A stretch of 64,000 nt of DNA from Calliopum simillimum (taxonomy: Eukaryota; Arthropoda; Insecta; Diptera; Lauxaniidae): positions 96,176,897 through 96,240,896 of the forward strand of contig OX638370.1 in assembly GCA_951812925.1 (NCBI GenBank), given 5' to 3'. Shown in pieces: positions 12,048-23,400 of the stretch. A program made the translations under genes and the position numbers. Below the pieces are notes generated by a model. The model did not search any database, was not told where the DNA came from, and worked only from the letters and a program-made list of their open reading frames with translations. The stretch's first letter is position 1. Each line of letters begins with the position of its first letter.

Positions 12048-12259
12048 ATCGATATATTTCTTTTTTGGCTAGTTTGTGCGGTTAGTGTTATATTTATTCT
12101 TGCGGTTCATTGTAGTTGTGATTTACCACATTATGAATATCACTTATTTTGCATGAAGAGAAGTTGTGGCTGATTGCGCGATTTTTTCTTATATTTTGGG
12201 AAAAATTTATTTGTGAGGCAAAAAATTTTTTAAAAAAATTTAAAAAAAAGTTAGATTTT

Positions 12260-12711
12260 TTCTATTCTATTCTATTCTATTTTTTTCTATTCTATTCTAT
12301 CCTATTCTATTCTCTTCTAATCTATTCTATTCTATTCTATTCTATTCTTTTCTATTCTATTCTATTCTATTCTATTCTATTCTATTCTATTCTATTCTAT
12401 TCTATTCTATTCTATTCTATTCTATTCTATTCTATTCTATTCTACTCTTTTCTATTCTATTCTATTCTATTCTACTCTACTCTACTCTACTCTATTCTAT
12501 TCTATTCTATTCTATTCTACTCTATTCTATTCTATTCTATTCTATTCTATTCTATTCTATTCTATTCTACACTGCACTATTCTATTCAATTCTATTCTAT
12601 TCTACACTATACTATTCTATTCCATTCAATTCTATACTATACTATTCTATTTTATTCTGTTCTATTCTAGTCCATTCTATTCTATTCTATTCTATTCTTT
12701 CCTATACTACA
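12260..12711. repeat. (TTCTA)n microsatellite, about 450 bp
   Basis: This is a near-continuous pentanucleotide array of TCTAT units with scattered TCTAC and TTTCT variants, more diverged towards 12560-12711. A stop-free plus-strand frame (Tyr-Ser-Ile-Leu-Phe repeats) is a by-product of the 5-nt period and not a gene. Confidence 0.95.
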
Positions 12712-13595
12712 GGACAGCATAGTACTTAACATTATAATTATTATGAACATCTTTGAATAAAAAATTTATAGTTTCCATTCGCATATTTAAATATTCTACT
12801 GAAAACCACCGGCATTTTTCTCATCGTTTCACGCTTTTGCAAAACACTATACGTAATAGGCTGTTAACGTATTATTTAATCATTTCTTTATTGATTCTCT
12901 ATTATTTTTTCGTATTTTGTTTTGTGCCAAGAACTGACTAATCTTAGGATTTTCTCCGTTGCTACGTTTTCTTTTCATTTCACACTTTAAAAAAAATGTT
13001 TTTGCAATAGTAAATTTCGTAACAGACGTAGACGTAGTGATTATGTTGTCAAATTATGCAATTGTACTACGTATATTGTATTGTACTTTGCCGGAAATGG
13101 ATACATGGGTAAATGAAATCAATTTTAGTGCACATTGGTAGTTGTAAATTTTTGAGTTTTAAGAAAAAAAAAACCTATCTAAACTTTTAAACTTTGTATT
13201 TTACACTTGTACTTTGAATTTTGTTTATTCAAATTAATTAAAAAAGCAACTCATGTTTCTTAATCAATCTCAATAAGGTTGGTGCTTAATCGCAACATCT
13301 CTGCACCCCTATGTCAAACAATTTAAATTTTAGTATTTACTTTTCTTTTTTTTTGCCAAAAAGCCTTTGAGCACCACCACCACCACGAATTTACTGGTAA
13401 TTCCAGAACAACAAAGGAAATAAACATTAGACGTTATAAAAAAACCTGCGCTTATCTGTAAAAGATTTAGATTTCAGACTACACAAATAATAAAAATGCA
13501 AAGTGAAATATCTAAAGAAACGATAATACATTGAGAAAATTATTTGTTTAAATGAAATATATGTATATTTGATATCGATCGTATAGTTTGATATA
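12712..13595. other. Unassigned AT-rich sequence
   Basis: No gene is supported. A short CAC-rich stretch (CACCACCACCACCACGAA) lies near 13371-13389. Confidence 0.35.
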
Positions 13596-13597
13596 TA

Positions 13598-13978
13598 TCT
13601 GTGGACTTTTGACAAAACAACCTTAGTCGAGATAAGATAATTCTGCAGGATTTTAGTCCTAAATATAAAATTTAAATAGGTTTTTATTGGTATAACCGCC
13701 ATGTCTTTATGATTTCTGGTTCCAGAGATATAAGGGTGTCCCATAGTTCACGCAAGATTTGAACTTAGCGCCATTCTTGCGTTGAAGTTTAATGAACCAA
13801 AAGAAAAAAATAATTTGACAGCTGACACATTAAGATTAGTAAAAATGTATGGAAAGAGGAGATTCAACGCTGCTTATACGAAATTGAGTCACATTATTGA
13901 AAAGTAGTTAATCAGTTTATAGGCTCTCCTGAAAAGTTGACAATTTTGAGTTAGGTTGTTTTGTCAAAAGTCCACAGA
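13598..13978. mobile_element. MITE (381 bp) with TA target sites
   Basis: Inverted ends TCTGTGGACTTTTGACAAAA with ACAACC continuing (13598-13623) are mirrored at 13953-13978. TA flanks both sides (13596-13597 and 13979-13980). It has no coding capacity. The TA target sites point to a Tc1/mariner-type transposase as the likely mover. Confidence 0.75.
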
Positions 13979-14625
13979 TATGTTTCATTTTATATATTCT
14001 TCAATTTATTTTAAATAAAATAGTATTTGAATTAATTGCTTTAGGAGCATATCAAGTTTGTTTCAAACAGATCGTTTTCTTAGTGTAAAATGAACAATTT
14101 TTCAAGCTAAAATGCAAAATAACATTGACGTTAAAAAATATAACTTAACCCATTTGACTTAGATTTTCAGTGCTTGATATCAACATTTTTGCTTTGGTCT
14201 TAGGAAAATAAACAAAATAAAATTACAAAGATTTCTTATCAACATTTTTTGTTAAGAAGCAAAATTAGCAAGTACACAAAAACGCACTGTGATGTCATGA
14301 TGTGATAACTAAAATCCATAAAGAACCATAACCACAACATAAGCTGTATAATTGAAAAAAGAAAAATCACGCCCTCATTCTAATTTTATTTTTTTTGGAA
14401 AATTTTTAATAAATCTTGCCAACAAGAAAAAATTTTAATATTTATTTTATTTTTTAAGTCAAAGTTAAAATAAAATTAAAATAACAAGAAAAAATTAAAA
14501 AAAAAAAAAAAATATTTATGTTTATCTAGCCTTTCTGATTTTATCTTTTAGTTAAAAGCTCCAACACGTGCAAAATTTCGCAATAGTATTGATAGCCATA
14601 AAAAAGTACTTCATACTTAATTTCA
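13979..14625. other. Unassigned AT-rich sequence
   Basis: No gene is seen. An A-run lies at about 14494-14512. Confidence 0.35.
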
Positions 14626-14632
14626 GTTGTAG

Positions 14633-14926
14633 CGAAGAGATATATAACCAAGAGACGCAAAGAAGCACTGGAGCAATTTCTTGAGGCTTGTATTAGCCGC
14701 AGACGGTAGCTTTGACGAATTTAGAAGTTGAACAACAGCGAAATTCAACCAAAAAATCTATTTATATCTCTTCACTTCCGGATGATAAGAGATGTATACA
14801 AATTTTTGGGTTGAATTACGCTGCCGTTTAGCTTCTAAATTCGTCAAAGCTACCGTATGCGGCTAATACAAGCCTCAAGAAATTGCTCCAGTGCTTCTTT
14901 GCGTCTCTTGGTTATATATCTCTTCG
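14633..14926. mobile_element. Foldback MITE (294 bp) with 7-bp target duplication
   Basis: Two arms of about 130 bp, differing at only a handful of positions, run from CGAAGAGATATATAACCAAG to the loop, and the loop sequence itself is partly self-complementary. GTTGTAG flanks both ends (14626-14632 and 14927-14933), marking a clean insertion. The fold would be nearly continuous double-stranded RNA if transcribed. No open frame is present. A 7-bp duplication does not match the common 8-bp hAT or TA mariner hallmarks, so the superfamily is open. Confidence 0.85.
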
Positions 14927-14946
14927 GTTGTAGTATGAAAAAAAAA

Positions 14947-15930
14947 CTAGTAAGGGTGTAAAATTTGGCCTGGCCAAACATTAAATACCCTACACTGCAG
15001 TATTTTTAAAATTTTGCTCATGTGGGAGGTGCTACGCCCTCTTTTCCGAGTTCACCCAGTTTTTGTTCAGAACTTGCATTTATAGTTTTTAGTGTGTGAG
15101 TGAAAAACTTTTTCAGTAAAGCGTTTGAAGCTTTTGCTTATATAGGAGGTGCCACGCCTTCTTGTCCGAGTTCGTCTAGTTTTAGCTTAGAGCGTGCATT
15201 TATAGTATTTAGTATTTGAGTGAAGTTTGGTTGGATTATCTCAAAAAACTGTTTCAGTATAGCATTTTGAAACTTTTGCTTATGTGGGAGGTGCCACGCC
15301 CCCTTGTTCGATTTCACCCAATTTTTGTTGAGAGCTTTCATTTATGAATTTTAGTGTCTGAGTCAAATTTGGTTCGAATGTCTCAAAAAACGCTTTCAGT
15401 ATAGCGTTTTTCAGCATTTGCTTCTATGGGGGTGCCACGCCCTCTTGTCCGAATTCACTCAGTTTTTTCTCAAAGTTTGCGCTTACAATTTTTAGTATTT
15501 ATGCGTATTTTGGTTGCATTGTCGTGAAAAATACTCCTAAAATTGCATTTTGAATATATTTTTTGTATGGGCGGTAGGCGTGTCCGTTGACCGATTTCGC
15601 TCATTTTCAATCCCCCGAGCTAACTTTGGTGACGGAGACAGTGTACCAAATTTCATTGAATTATCTTGCTCAGTTTTCCCAAAAAGTGTATTTCAACACA
15701 CAGCCAGCCACCCAGCCAGCCAGCCAGCCACCCAGCCAGCCAGCCAGCCAGCCACCCAGCCAGCCAGCCAGCCACCCAGCCAGCCAGCCAGACAGACAGA
15801 CGGACATGGCTATATCGACTCAGGAGGTGATGCTGATCAAGAATATATATACTTTTCTATATCTGCCACGCCTCCTTCTCTGCGTTACAAACGGAAGGAC
15901 AAAGTGAATATACCCTGGGTGTAGGGTATA
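14947..15930 (-). mobile_element. Helitron/DINE-like repeat, copy B (most complete)
   Basis: Read on the minus strand, the 5' side holds ATACCCTACACCCAGGGTAT (15911-15930), a short hairpin. Next come the block GCAGAGAAGGAGGCGTGGCA, a CTGG/CTGT microsatellite, and a conserved block ending CCGCCCATACAAAAAATAT. Then follow about four tandem ~150-bp units, each with a form of GGGCGTGGCACCTCCCA. The 3' end has the palindrome TTTGGCCAGGCCAAA (14964-14978), then 13 nt and CTAG (14947-14950), followed by T. Palindrome, short gap and CTAG with no target duplication is the Helitron end signature. The subterminal inverted GTGTAGGGTAT and central microsatellite resemble DINE-1/Helentron-associated elements. 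Confidence 0.65.
15701..15802. repeat. (CAGC)n microsatellite within Helitron-like copy B
   Basis: CAGC and CACC tetramers repeat with CAGACAGA at the right edge. Equivalent but shorter tracts occur at the same place in copies C (near 34950-34972) and D (near 50735-50765), so the tract belongs to the family structure. Confidence 0.9.
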
Positions 15931-17137
15931 TTAAAGAATTTGATGTATAGCAAAATCCAGGAAAAAAGATTGAATGAACACGGGTCCATGTCATTGTCAA
16001 TGTATGCTAACTTAGGATTCATTTAAAAATATGTTTTACTATTTCCTACATATTATTTTACTGACCAATTCAAACTATAATATAAGTTTAGAAGTTTTTT
16101 ACTTTGTTTTTTTAATTTAGCCCATACCTTAACTAAAATAATATACCCGATCTAGGTCTCAAATTTCGAATACGCTACTTTTAAGGAATCGTCACGATCT
16201 AGAATTAGAAAAGGATTAGGATCCAGTTGCCAAAAGTCATTGCGGCATAAACTCTTTTTTTTTTGCATTAAGCGGGCGCTGAATAAATTTGATTTCGAAG
16301 TAGCTGCTGCCGACGTCGACTGCGGACGGCTGCCACGGGAACTGCTGCTTTTGACGATGGTGGCTGTGATGATGGATGAATGCTGGAGCCATGCTGAAGA
16401 CCACCAGGATGATGGTGCTGATGTCTTCGTTGATCACAAATATTCGTTGGCTATGATGTTCCCAAAAGTAAAACGCAGAAAACGAATGTCACCACCAGGT
16501 GTCTTTTTCCCAAATAGAAAAACTAACTTTTGAGTTTACTTTTACGTTATAATTTATTGAACTATATTTTACTTTAGATTTATGTACTAGTTTTAAGTTA
16601 TTTTAAGTTTTCAAGTATTAATTATTTAAAAAGAATTTATTTAAGAAAATTTCGGCGGCCACTGCTTAGCACGATGGAAAAACGATAACAAAAAATCATG
16701 AGTTTGATGTATACAACGTATACGCATGAGAGTGAAGGAGATGGCGGTTTGATCTGAAGAATTTTCAATGTGTTTAATTCGCGTTGCCAATCGAGGGAAA
16801 TTAATTTTGGTTTTTGGGAGTCTATGCTTGTTCTCGCGTGGCATTTTCATAAACATTTTTAAGCGAATCGAAAAAGTGAATACACACAAAATAATCGGAA
16901 ATGATAAGGCTTTCGACGTGCAAAAGGATTTATGCAAAAATATTCGATGTATTACTGACGCGGATGTAGTAGTAGCGAATGGGGAGAAATGAAGCACATC
17001 AAGTGGGGAGATGTAAAGCACGACAATTATGACAGATATCAGCCTGAAATCGTATTTTGCATGCGTATTACTCATTATCTGTGCCACTCCGGCCAAGAAA
17101 TCCAATCGAAGTCGCAAGCCAATGAAAACCACCTTTG
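15931..17137. other. Mixed sequence without a supported gene
   Basis: The stretch 16290-16500 and parts of 16650-17100 are less AT-rich and have long open frames on both strands (up to about 163 codons on the minus strand at 16641-17132), but no motif was recognised. Because a transposase-like coding remnant starts at about 17138, this may be its decayed upstream part. I could not confirm that. Confidence 0.3.
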
Positions 17138-18349
17138 CCAGAAAATGTGGCCAAGTTACGCCAGAAAGCTGAAGAGAAGCAGCGGAAAGAGGCTAAGATA
17201 GATCAAAATAAGATGGAGAAAACAGTCAGACAACCGGCAGCAAAGCGTAGCACAGTCTGAGATTTTGCCAATCTAGGACGTCAAAATTCAATTATAGCCG
17301 TAGTTTCAAAGATATCGAGTTGAAATTTTGTAAATGTGCTTTAATTCTTTATGCGGAGGTTTGGTTCAGAGATGACAAAAATCGGACAAAATCTACTTGC
17401 ACCTCCCATACAAATGTGCCTTTTTTTTGTAAAAAAAAAAATTTAAAAAAATAGGTTGTAATGAAGATATCAACTTGAAAATTTGTATTTACCATTTCAG
17501 TGGTAACTGAATACTATGTCAAGAAATGGGAGTGATTAAAAAAGATAACATGAATTTTTTTTTCATTATAACACTTCAGTCATTGTAAAAAAAGCAGTCT
17601 TTGGGCAAAAAATGGGCAAGATTTTATTTTTTAAGTCTATTCTATGAGCATGTATGCTCATCCTGTATGCTTTGTCATAGCCTAACCACGCCCAACTTGT
17701 AAGTTATAGCCTATGAAAGATTCAAGATTTTTGAAATTTGTCTTACCTTTTATCTGATTATAAAATAATTTGATTAAAATACTTAAAAACAAATGTAAGG
17801 GTTGTGTATACCAAAAATTTTAAATGAAAGTATTGACCTTTAATGGAAAAAACTTTTTGCCAAAAAACAAACGCTCACAACTTCAATTTGATCGCTCAAA
17901 GTTTTGTTATCGATGCAAGCTTGAAAATTTGTTTTTGAATGCTGTTCAATAGTACGTATTTGATAGCTGTTATCATGCCAATGTCATTTCTTTTGTTCAC
18001 TTTTATGCTTATTTTCGTAACAATTGGGGTCTTTTTTAACAGATTACAAAATATGATCGATTTTCAAGCACATTGTTTTTTTTTCATTTTGACGTCCTAG
18101 ATTGGCAAAACCTCACACTGTGCGTAGTCGTCGGAAATTTTCGGCACCACCGCAAATGGAAACTGATTTTGAAGAAGACTTTTGCACCACTTGTAAAGAT
18201 CCCATTCCAAAAAAAATTTACCAAAAACAACGCAATCCATTGCAATGGATGCGACCAAGCAGTCCATTTGAAGTGTGCTCGTATATTTGAAGACGATTAT
18301 ACTTGCGTTATTACGAATTGCTATTTTGACATTTTTTTAAGATCATTTT
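17138..18349 (+). pseudogene. Coding remnant with basic coiled region and zinc-finger-like tail, split by a MITE
   Basis: Upstream of the MITE one frame reads a charged, probably helical stretch (VAKLRQKAEEKQRKEAKI, about 17147-17200) and ends ...QPAAKR at the duplicated CGTAG. Removing the MITE and one CGTAG restores the same frame, which continues SRRKFSAPPQ and FEEDFCTTCKDPIPKK. After a 1-nt shift in an A-run near 18212-18219 it continues AIHCNGCDQAVHLKC and EDDYTC. Cys-x2-Cys, Cys-x2-Cys, His-x2-Cys, then Cys resembles a PHD-type finger. Charged helices plus such a finger occur at the C-termini of pogo/Tigger-like transposases, which is my best guess. Host gene origin cannot be excluded. 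Confidence 0.5.
17251..18122. mobile_element. Transib-like MITE (872 bp), CACAGT ends and 5-bp target duplication
   Basis: The left end CACAGTCTGAGATTTTGCCA and the reverse complement of the right end CACAGTGTGAGGTTTTGCCA match, and the match continues through ATCTAGGACGTCAAAAT, about 38 bp in all. The 5-bp sequence CGTAG lies immediately outside each end (17246-17250 and 18123-18127). CACNRTG-type ends with 5-bp duplications are the established signature of Transib, and CACAGTG equals the RSS heptamer cut by RAG. No transposase frame is present. The insertion disrupts an open coding sequence that reads through when the element is excised in silico. Confidence 0.75.
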
Positions 18350-18404
18350 CATTTTTGTACATTTCCTGAATTCTAATACATAATAAACATAATAATTTGT
18401 CATA

Positions 18405-19708
18405 AAGGGTGTTTTTTTTAGAGGTATAGAACTTCGAATTGAAATAAAACACAAGAAAATCGTTTTAATGTCCATCAATTTGGCTTTATTGGAAGGATAA
18501 TTTTATGCCATTAATGTTTAAATATAATTTCGGGCATGTGGCCACCGCAACTGGCTCGAATAAAGCCAATTCTACAGGTCCAATTTTCAACCACTTTGTC
18601 GAGCATATGGGGCCGTATGTCGGCAATAACGCCACGAATGTTGGCTTCCAAGTCCCCTAACGTTTCTGGTTTGTTGGCGTAGACGAGCGACTTCACATAT
18701 CCCCAAAGAAAATAATCCAATGGTGTCAAATCTCACGATCTTGGTGGCCAATTGACAGGTCCATTCCGCGAAATTATGCGCTCATCGAATGTTTCCTTCA
18801 ATAAATCGATTGTGACGTGCGCTGTGTGGCATGTAGCGCCGTCTTGTTGGAACCACAACTCATCCAAATTCATGCCATCCAATTCGGGAACAAAATAGTC
18901 GGTTATCATGGCTCTATACCGGTCTCCATTAACGGTAACTGACTCTCCAGCATTATTTCGGAAGAAGTATGGCCCAATGACTCCACCAGCCCATAGAGCA
19001 CACCAAACAGCCAGTTTTTGTGGATGTAATGGCGTCTCAAGGGACTCATGTGGATTCTCTTCACTCCAAATGCGGCAATTTTGCTTGTTGACGTAGCCAT
19101 TCAACCAAAAATGAGCCTCATCACTGAACAAAATTTTGCGATGAAAATCAGCATCGAGATCAATCTCATTTTCGGCCCATACACCAAAATCACGACGCAT
19201 TGCATGGTCTCGCGGCTTTAATTCTTGCACAAGCTGGATCTTGTAAGGTCGCAAGCCAAGATCTTTGCGCAAAATCTTCTATAAAGTTGATGGACAAAGC
19301 TCCAATTGCTGTGCACGGTGGCGAATCGATTCATTCGGGTCCTCTTCAACATTTTGCTCTACAGCGGCAATTGTTCCTTCGGTGCGCACTGTTCGACGTC
19401 TCTGCGGATGCGTATTATCACATAGAGTAAACGTAGTGCGAAAACGATCCATGGTTAACCGAATTAATTGCTCTGATGGACGATTATGTCGACCATAAAA
19501 TGGACGGAGCTTGCGGTAAACTTCGCGAACTGAACTATTATTTTCGAAATAAATTTGCACGATTTGCAAGCGTTGTTCTTTTGTCAACCAGTTCATGATG
19601 AAATGGCAAACCAAACTGAACATAAATGACATTAGAGTTGCCAGATTTGAGCACAAAATGCCAGTTTTATCTCTATTTGAAAAACAAACCTCTAAAAAAA
19701 ACACCCTT
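18405..19708 (-). mobile_element. Rosa-type mariner element, full length (1,304 bp)
   Basis: The ends AAGGGTGTTTTTTTTAGAGG and CCTCTAAAAAAAACACCCTT are inverted, with TA target duplications at 18403-18404 and 19709-19710. The interior encodes one transposase on the minus strand. Length, near-perfect ends and a nearly continuous reading frame indicate a relatively young insertion that has since been disabled by two nonsense codons. Confidence 0.93.
18511..19596 (-). pseudogene. Mariner (DD41D, rosa-type) transposase with two in-frame stops
   Basis: The start chosen is the ATG at 19594-19596 (MNWLTKEQRLQIVQIYFENN), the normal mariner N-terminus. The frame extends further upstream but is unlike the family. 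In order: an N-terminal helix-turn-helix region, then FSDEAHFWLNGYVNKQNCRI holding the first catalytic Asp, WFQQDGATCHTAH with the second, and LTPLDYFLWGYVK with the third. I count 41 residues between the second and third, so DD41D. It ends GGHMPEIIFKH. Two stops break a 361-codon frame: TAG at 19279-19281, where Trp would fit, and TGA at 18733-18735, where Cys would fit. No frameshift is needed, so only point mutations have accumulated. Confidence 0.92.
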
Positions 19709-19710
19709 TA

Positions 19711-22038
19711 CTTCCTGATCTCAATAATGGATTTTCACAAAAAAAAAAAACTAAATTTTGTGCGATTTTAAGTCGTGTTTCACAACTCCCTACGATTCCT
19801 TAAAACTCCAAGAACCAGATTTTTGGGCCAGCAGACAAAAATTGTAGATGATTTTTGATTTTATGCAAATCCTTCAACCACAAAGTGTATTTTAAAATGC
19901 TCTAAAGATTCGATTCGAGAAAATGTGAAAAAAATTATTTTTGTGATAGTTTTGAACCTCAAACAAGGCGGGTTTCAAAATTCCCCACTATCCCGTATCA
20001 TTTCTGCTAACCTTAGCCTTTCATGCTTTTCTTCTTTGAAATATTTTTCTTAATACGGTTTTTTTTTCCTGCGTATTCGAATAATGTAAAAATTTAAAAA
20101 AAAAACTGTATTAAAGAACTCGACTTCATTAGCGCTGTTTGAATGCATTTCTGTACAAATTGTATAAGAATTATAATAAAAGCAACATTTCGGAACTTAA
20201 GCTCCTTTTACCTACCTAAGTACTTAAAGCAAGTTCCTTTTTTCAAATACATATATTGCTAAAATTATATGTGTGTGTGCGCATATAAGTAGAAATATTT
20301 TGAAACGAAATTCTCATTATTAAAACTGACTTCCTACGCAATGACCTTGAATGCCATGGTAACATTTCATATAGTCGAACATAATAAAGTGCTTGACATC
20401 AAACGTAAAAGGAATTAAATAGGGTTTCTTAAATGCTTTAAGGACTTTTTTAATGAACTATATGCAATACTTAAGTATAATAATGATGAAAAATAAAAAA
20501 AGAACAGCTACCAGCTTAATTAGCTATACAAAAGTTAATGAAACCAATTAAAGGATATACAAAAATTTGCGATAAAAATTAAATTAAAAAAACCTCACAC
20601 AAAAAAAAAAAAACTTTATATTGTTATCAATAATAAATTGTATACTTTCAATGAAAAGTTTGATGTTTCAATAATTTTAGGATTAAAATAAAGAATTTTA
20701 AATTAAATTTTTAATAAATTAAAATCTTTTTCTATAATTCAACTTAATTTTTTTGCCATAAAAACTAAAAAAATTTAATGTTTACATATCATAATAATCG
20801 CACAAAAAAAAAAAAAAAAAAAAAAAAACTGTCTGTCAGTCTGACTGTATGTCTAGCAGTTTGATATTTCCATAAATAGATGGCGCGCGCTGTATTTAGC
20901 TTACAAGCAAACAAGGAAAGTACACAATTTTAGCAGCGACATTTAGTGCTGACATTAAAGTTACGTCATATGTCGCACGTTTCTAGTAAATGCAAAAATA
21001 GCACGTTATTTAAAAATAACTTAAGTCGGTTAAAAAAAAAATCCAAATAGAAACGACCGTAGTATTTCAGTAGATAAATCACATGTTAATCGAGTTAAAA
21101 ATAAAGAGCGCGCGCTCAAAATACAACAGGTAAATAAGCGCAAAATTATTAGATAAAAAATTTCATAAAATCGTTCTGGCTTAAGTTAAATAAATATTGG
21201 CTTTAAAGATACAAAAAGAAAAACAAGCGCCATACATAATTTTATTAAAAAATCCTTTAACTGTTGATATTAAGCTTTTGAAGATTTGATTTTCGAATTT
21301 TTTGGGGCATTATTTCTGGATTGTTTTCCTACCTTGATTATTGAGACTGTGTCTTGAGTAATACATAATGGTTTTCCCTTCTTTCTTGCTAAGCATGGAA
21401 CTTTATAGAGACATGATACTCGATACTCCATATTCCTTCGCAATTCAGTACTTTGATCACTAATAGTTTAGAGACTAATGATCAAATTATGATAAAATTT
21501 CATATTTCTACTAACAATGAGTCACTGAATTCGTTATTATCTCTTCCACCATTCAACCCCACCATTTCGAGAACCAAAGCATGTGTACCCACTAACTTTA
21601 TTACTTTAGAAATAAAAGAATAAGCTTTAAGCTTTAGCAAAAATTGCTACCTTTTTCTATTCTATCTCATATGTATCTGCATACATATGTACAACAATTT
21701 TCATCTAAGCAAATATTTGTTGTTGTTGCTCACAATTCGAATACTAATATTTGCTTATTTGTTTATTATTTAGATCCACCCACACACACAATGACAACCG
21801 AGTACAGAAACACTACAACGGCAGCAACAATAAAACTGCGTTCAAAAGCACATACGCAATATATTTGCACTTCATCTTTATTGACTCTTTGCTTTAAGAT
21901 AAAAACAGAAAAAGAATAAAAAAAAAACTGTTTGCACACACACATGTTGCGCAAATAACACGCATAAAAGGATATTCATCACAATTATACAGATGTAGAT
22001 GTTCTTGTGTACCAAAAATGACAAGAAAAATTGTTGTC

Positions 22039-22069
<31 letters not shown>

Positions 22070-22254
22070 ATAAAAAAAAGGAAATTTATAGGTATACCAA
22101 TAAGTGAATACAAGCACATCTTAATGTGGTGGTTAATGGGTGGGACATTTTTATTTTTTGGGAATTTGTAAAGTTCAGAAAATTTTTCTCATGACATCCA
22201 AAATTTCGATCTTTTTTCTACTTTGAAAAAATGGAATATGATTAGAATGCAGAA
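19711..22254. other. Unassigned AT-rich sequence
   Basis: No gene is recognised. There are long A-runs near 20806-20828 and 22040-22063 and a CACACACA patch near 21781. The stretch 20870-21130, with GGCGCGCGC and GAGCGCGCGC, is locally CpG-rich but has no supported exon. Confidence 0.4.
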
Positions 22255-22665
22255 CCAAATATTTTTGTGCACACCCACATAGTTTCCAAAAAAAAAATTA
22301 CTGTGCACTAAAAAATTGAGCCACATAAAAAAAGAAAGTAATTATATCTTCTTATACGTTTCATCATTACAAATCATTTTAAATCTATTAGAACGATTTG
22401 TGCATGTAAATATTGAGCCACAAAAAGGACTTACAAATTATTTGTTTGCCGAATTTCTCTTTGTGCACATTTGAAGAAATGCTGTGCACGAAAAAAATTT
22501 GGTCACATAAGACATTAAAAAATAAATTGATTGTTGATAAAAAAATTTGTGCACGAAATATTGTAGTCGAAAAAATCTTGGAGTTGAAACTCTAACTTTT
22601 AAATAGGTAATAAAGCCAAACTGCTGAAGTTCAACAAATTTCTTTTGTACACGAAAAAAAAAAAA
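22255..22665. repeat. Degenerate tandem repeat around TGTGCAC
   Basis: TGTGCAC or TGTACAC followed by A-rich sequence and a form of TTGAGCCACATAAAAA recurs about six times (near 22267, 22302, 22398, 22464, 22483, 22549 and 22647). The period is irregular, roughly 50-100 bp. The origin is unknown. Confidence 0.4.
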
Positions 22666-22772
22666 AAAAATCTACAAAAGATATTCTTATAGCGAACATT
22701 TTCAACTTTATTACTGAGCTTCAATTTAAAAAATTTTCGTTCGTGATTGCTCTTGTTGAACATTTTTTTTTT

Positions 22773-23110
22773 GTATAACCTACACCGAGAGTACATTCAA
22801 AGAAGCGTGGCAGGTATAAAAAATTATATACAACCTTTATCAGGGCCACCTCAGATTACTGAGAATAACAGAAAAACGACGCAGGATAATTTGATGAAAT
22901 ATTGTACACGAAATGAGCTTAGTCATTTGAAGGACATGCCCACCATTTAAAACGTTATGTTGTGCGTATTATTTGTGAAAGTGTTCCCAAATATTAGAAA
23001 TGATTCATGTGCGCTCTAAGCAAAACTCATACAAATTCGGAAAAAAAAGATGTGACACCTCTCCTCACACAAGCAAAATCTTCAAACGCTGTTATCTGTA
23101 ACTCAAACTA
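22773..23110 (+). mobile_element. Decayed Helitron/DINE-like repeat, copy E
   Basis: ATAACCTACACCGAGAGTA matches the family 5' hairpin in mutated form. It is followed by AAGAAGCGTGGCAGGTATA, ACCTCAGATTACTGAG, ATTTGATGAAAT and, near 23010-23080, a tandem-unit relic with CTCTAAGCAAAACTCATACA, TGTGACACCTCTC and CACAAGCAAAATCTTCAAA. It is the most diverged copy in the window, and the 3' hairpin and CTAG are not seen. Confidence 0.45.
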
Positions 23111-23400
23111 AATTGCACATAGTTCTAGGGATGGTTAGTGCAAGTTCTATACAAAATTCAAGAGAGTTGAGTCAAGAGGCTTCAATTTCAATTTTTGATA
23201 TTCTGCACAGTAGTTTTAAGATATTTCATTTTAAAATATGTTGTCTTGTACCTTTATCAAATACTTCAGTTAAGTGTCGTGTGCGAACGTCTTGACAATA
23301 CTTGGATATGAAAGAAGAAAAATCAACTACTTACACTGATCTGTCTTGTTTGATTTGCTTCAGATCAGTTCAGTGCAAGTGGTACCATATCGTAATCGAA

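Noticed and set aside
12149..12670. 173-codon plus-strand open frame
   Set aside because: It is the translation of a TTCTA microsatellite. A 5-nt period gives a stop-free 15-nt cycle in this frame.
15550..15924. Pro/Ser/Gln-rich open frames
   Set aside because: They are translations of the CAGC microsatellite inside Helitron-like copy B. The same artefact recurs in copies C and D.
16641..17132. 163-codon minus-strand frame
   Set aside because: No recognisable family, and it lies opposite possible plus-strand coding relics. Probably chance.
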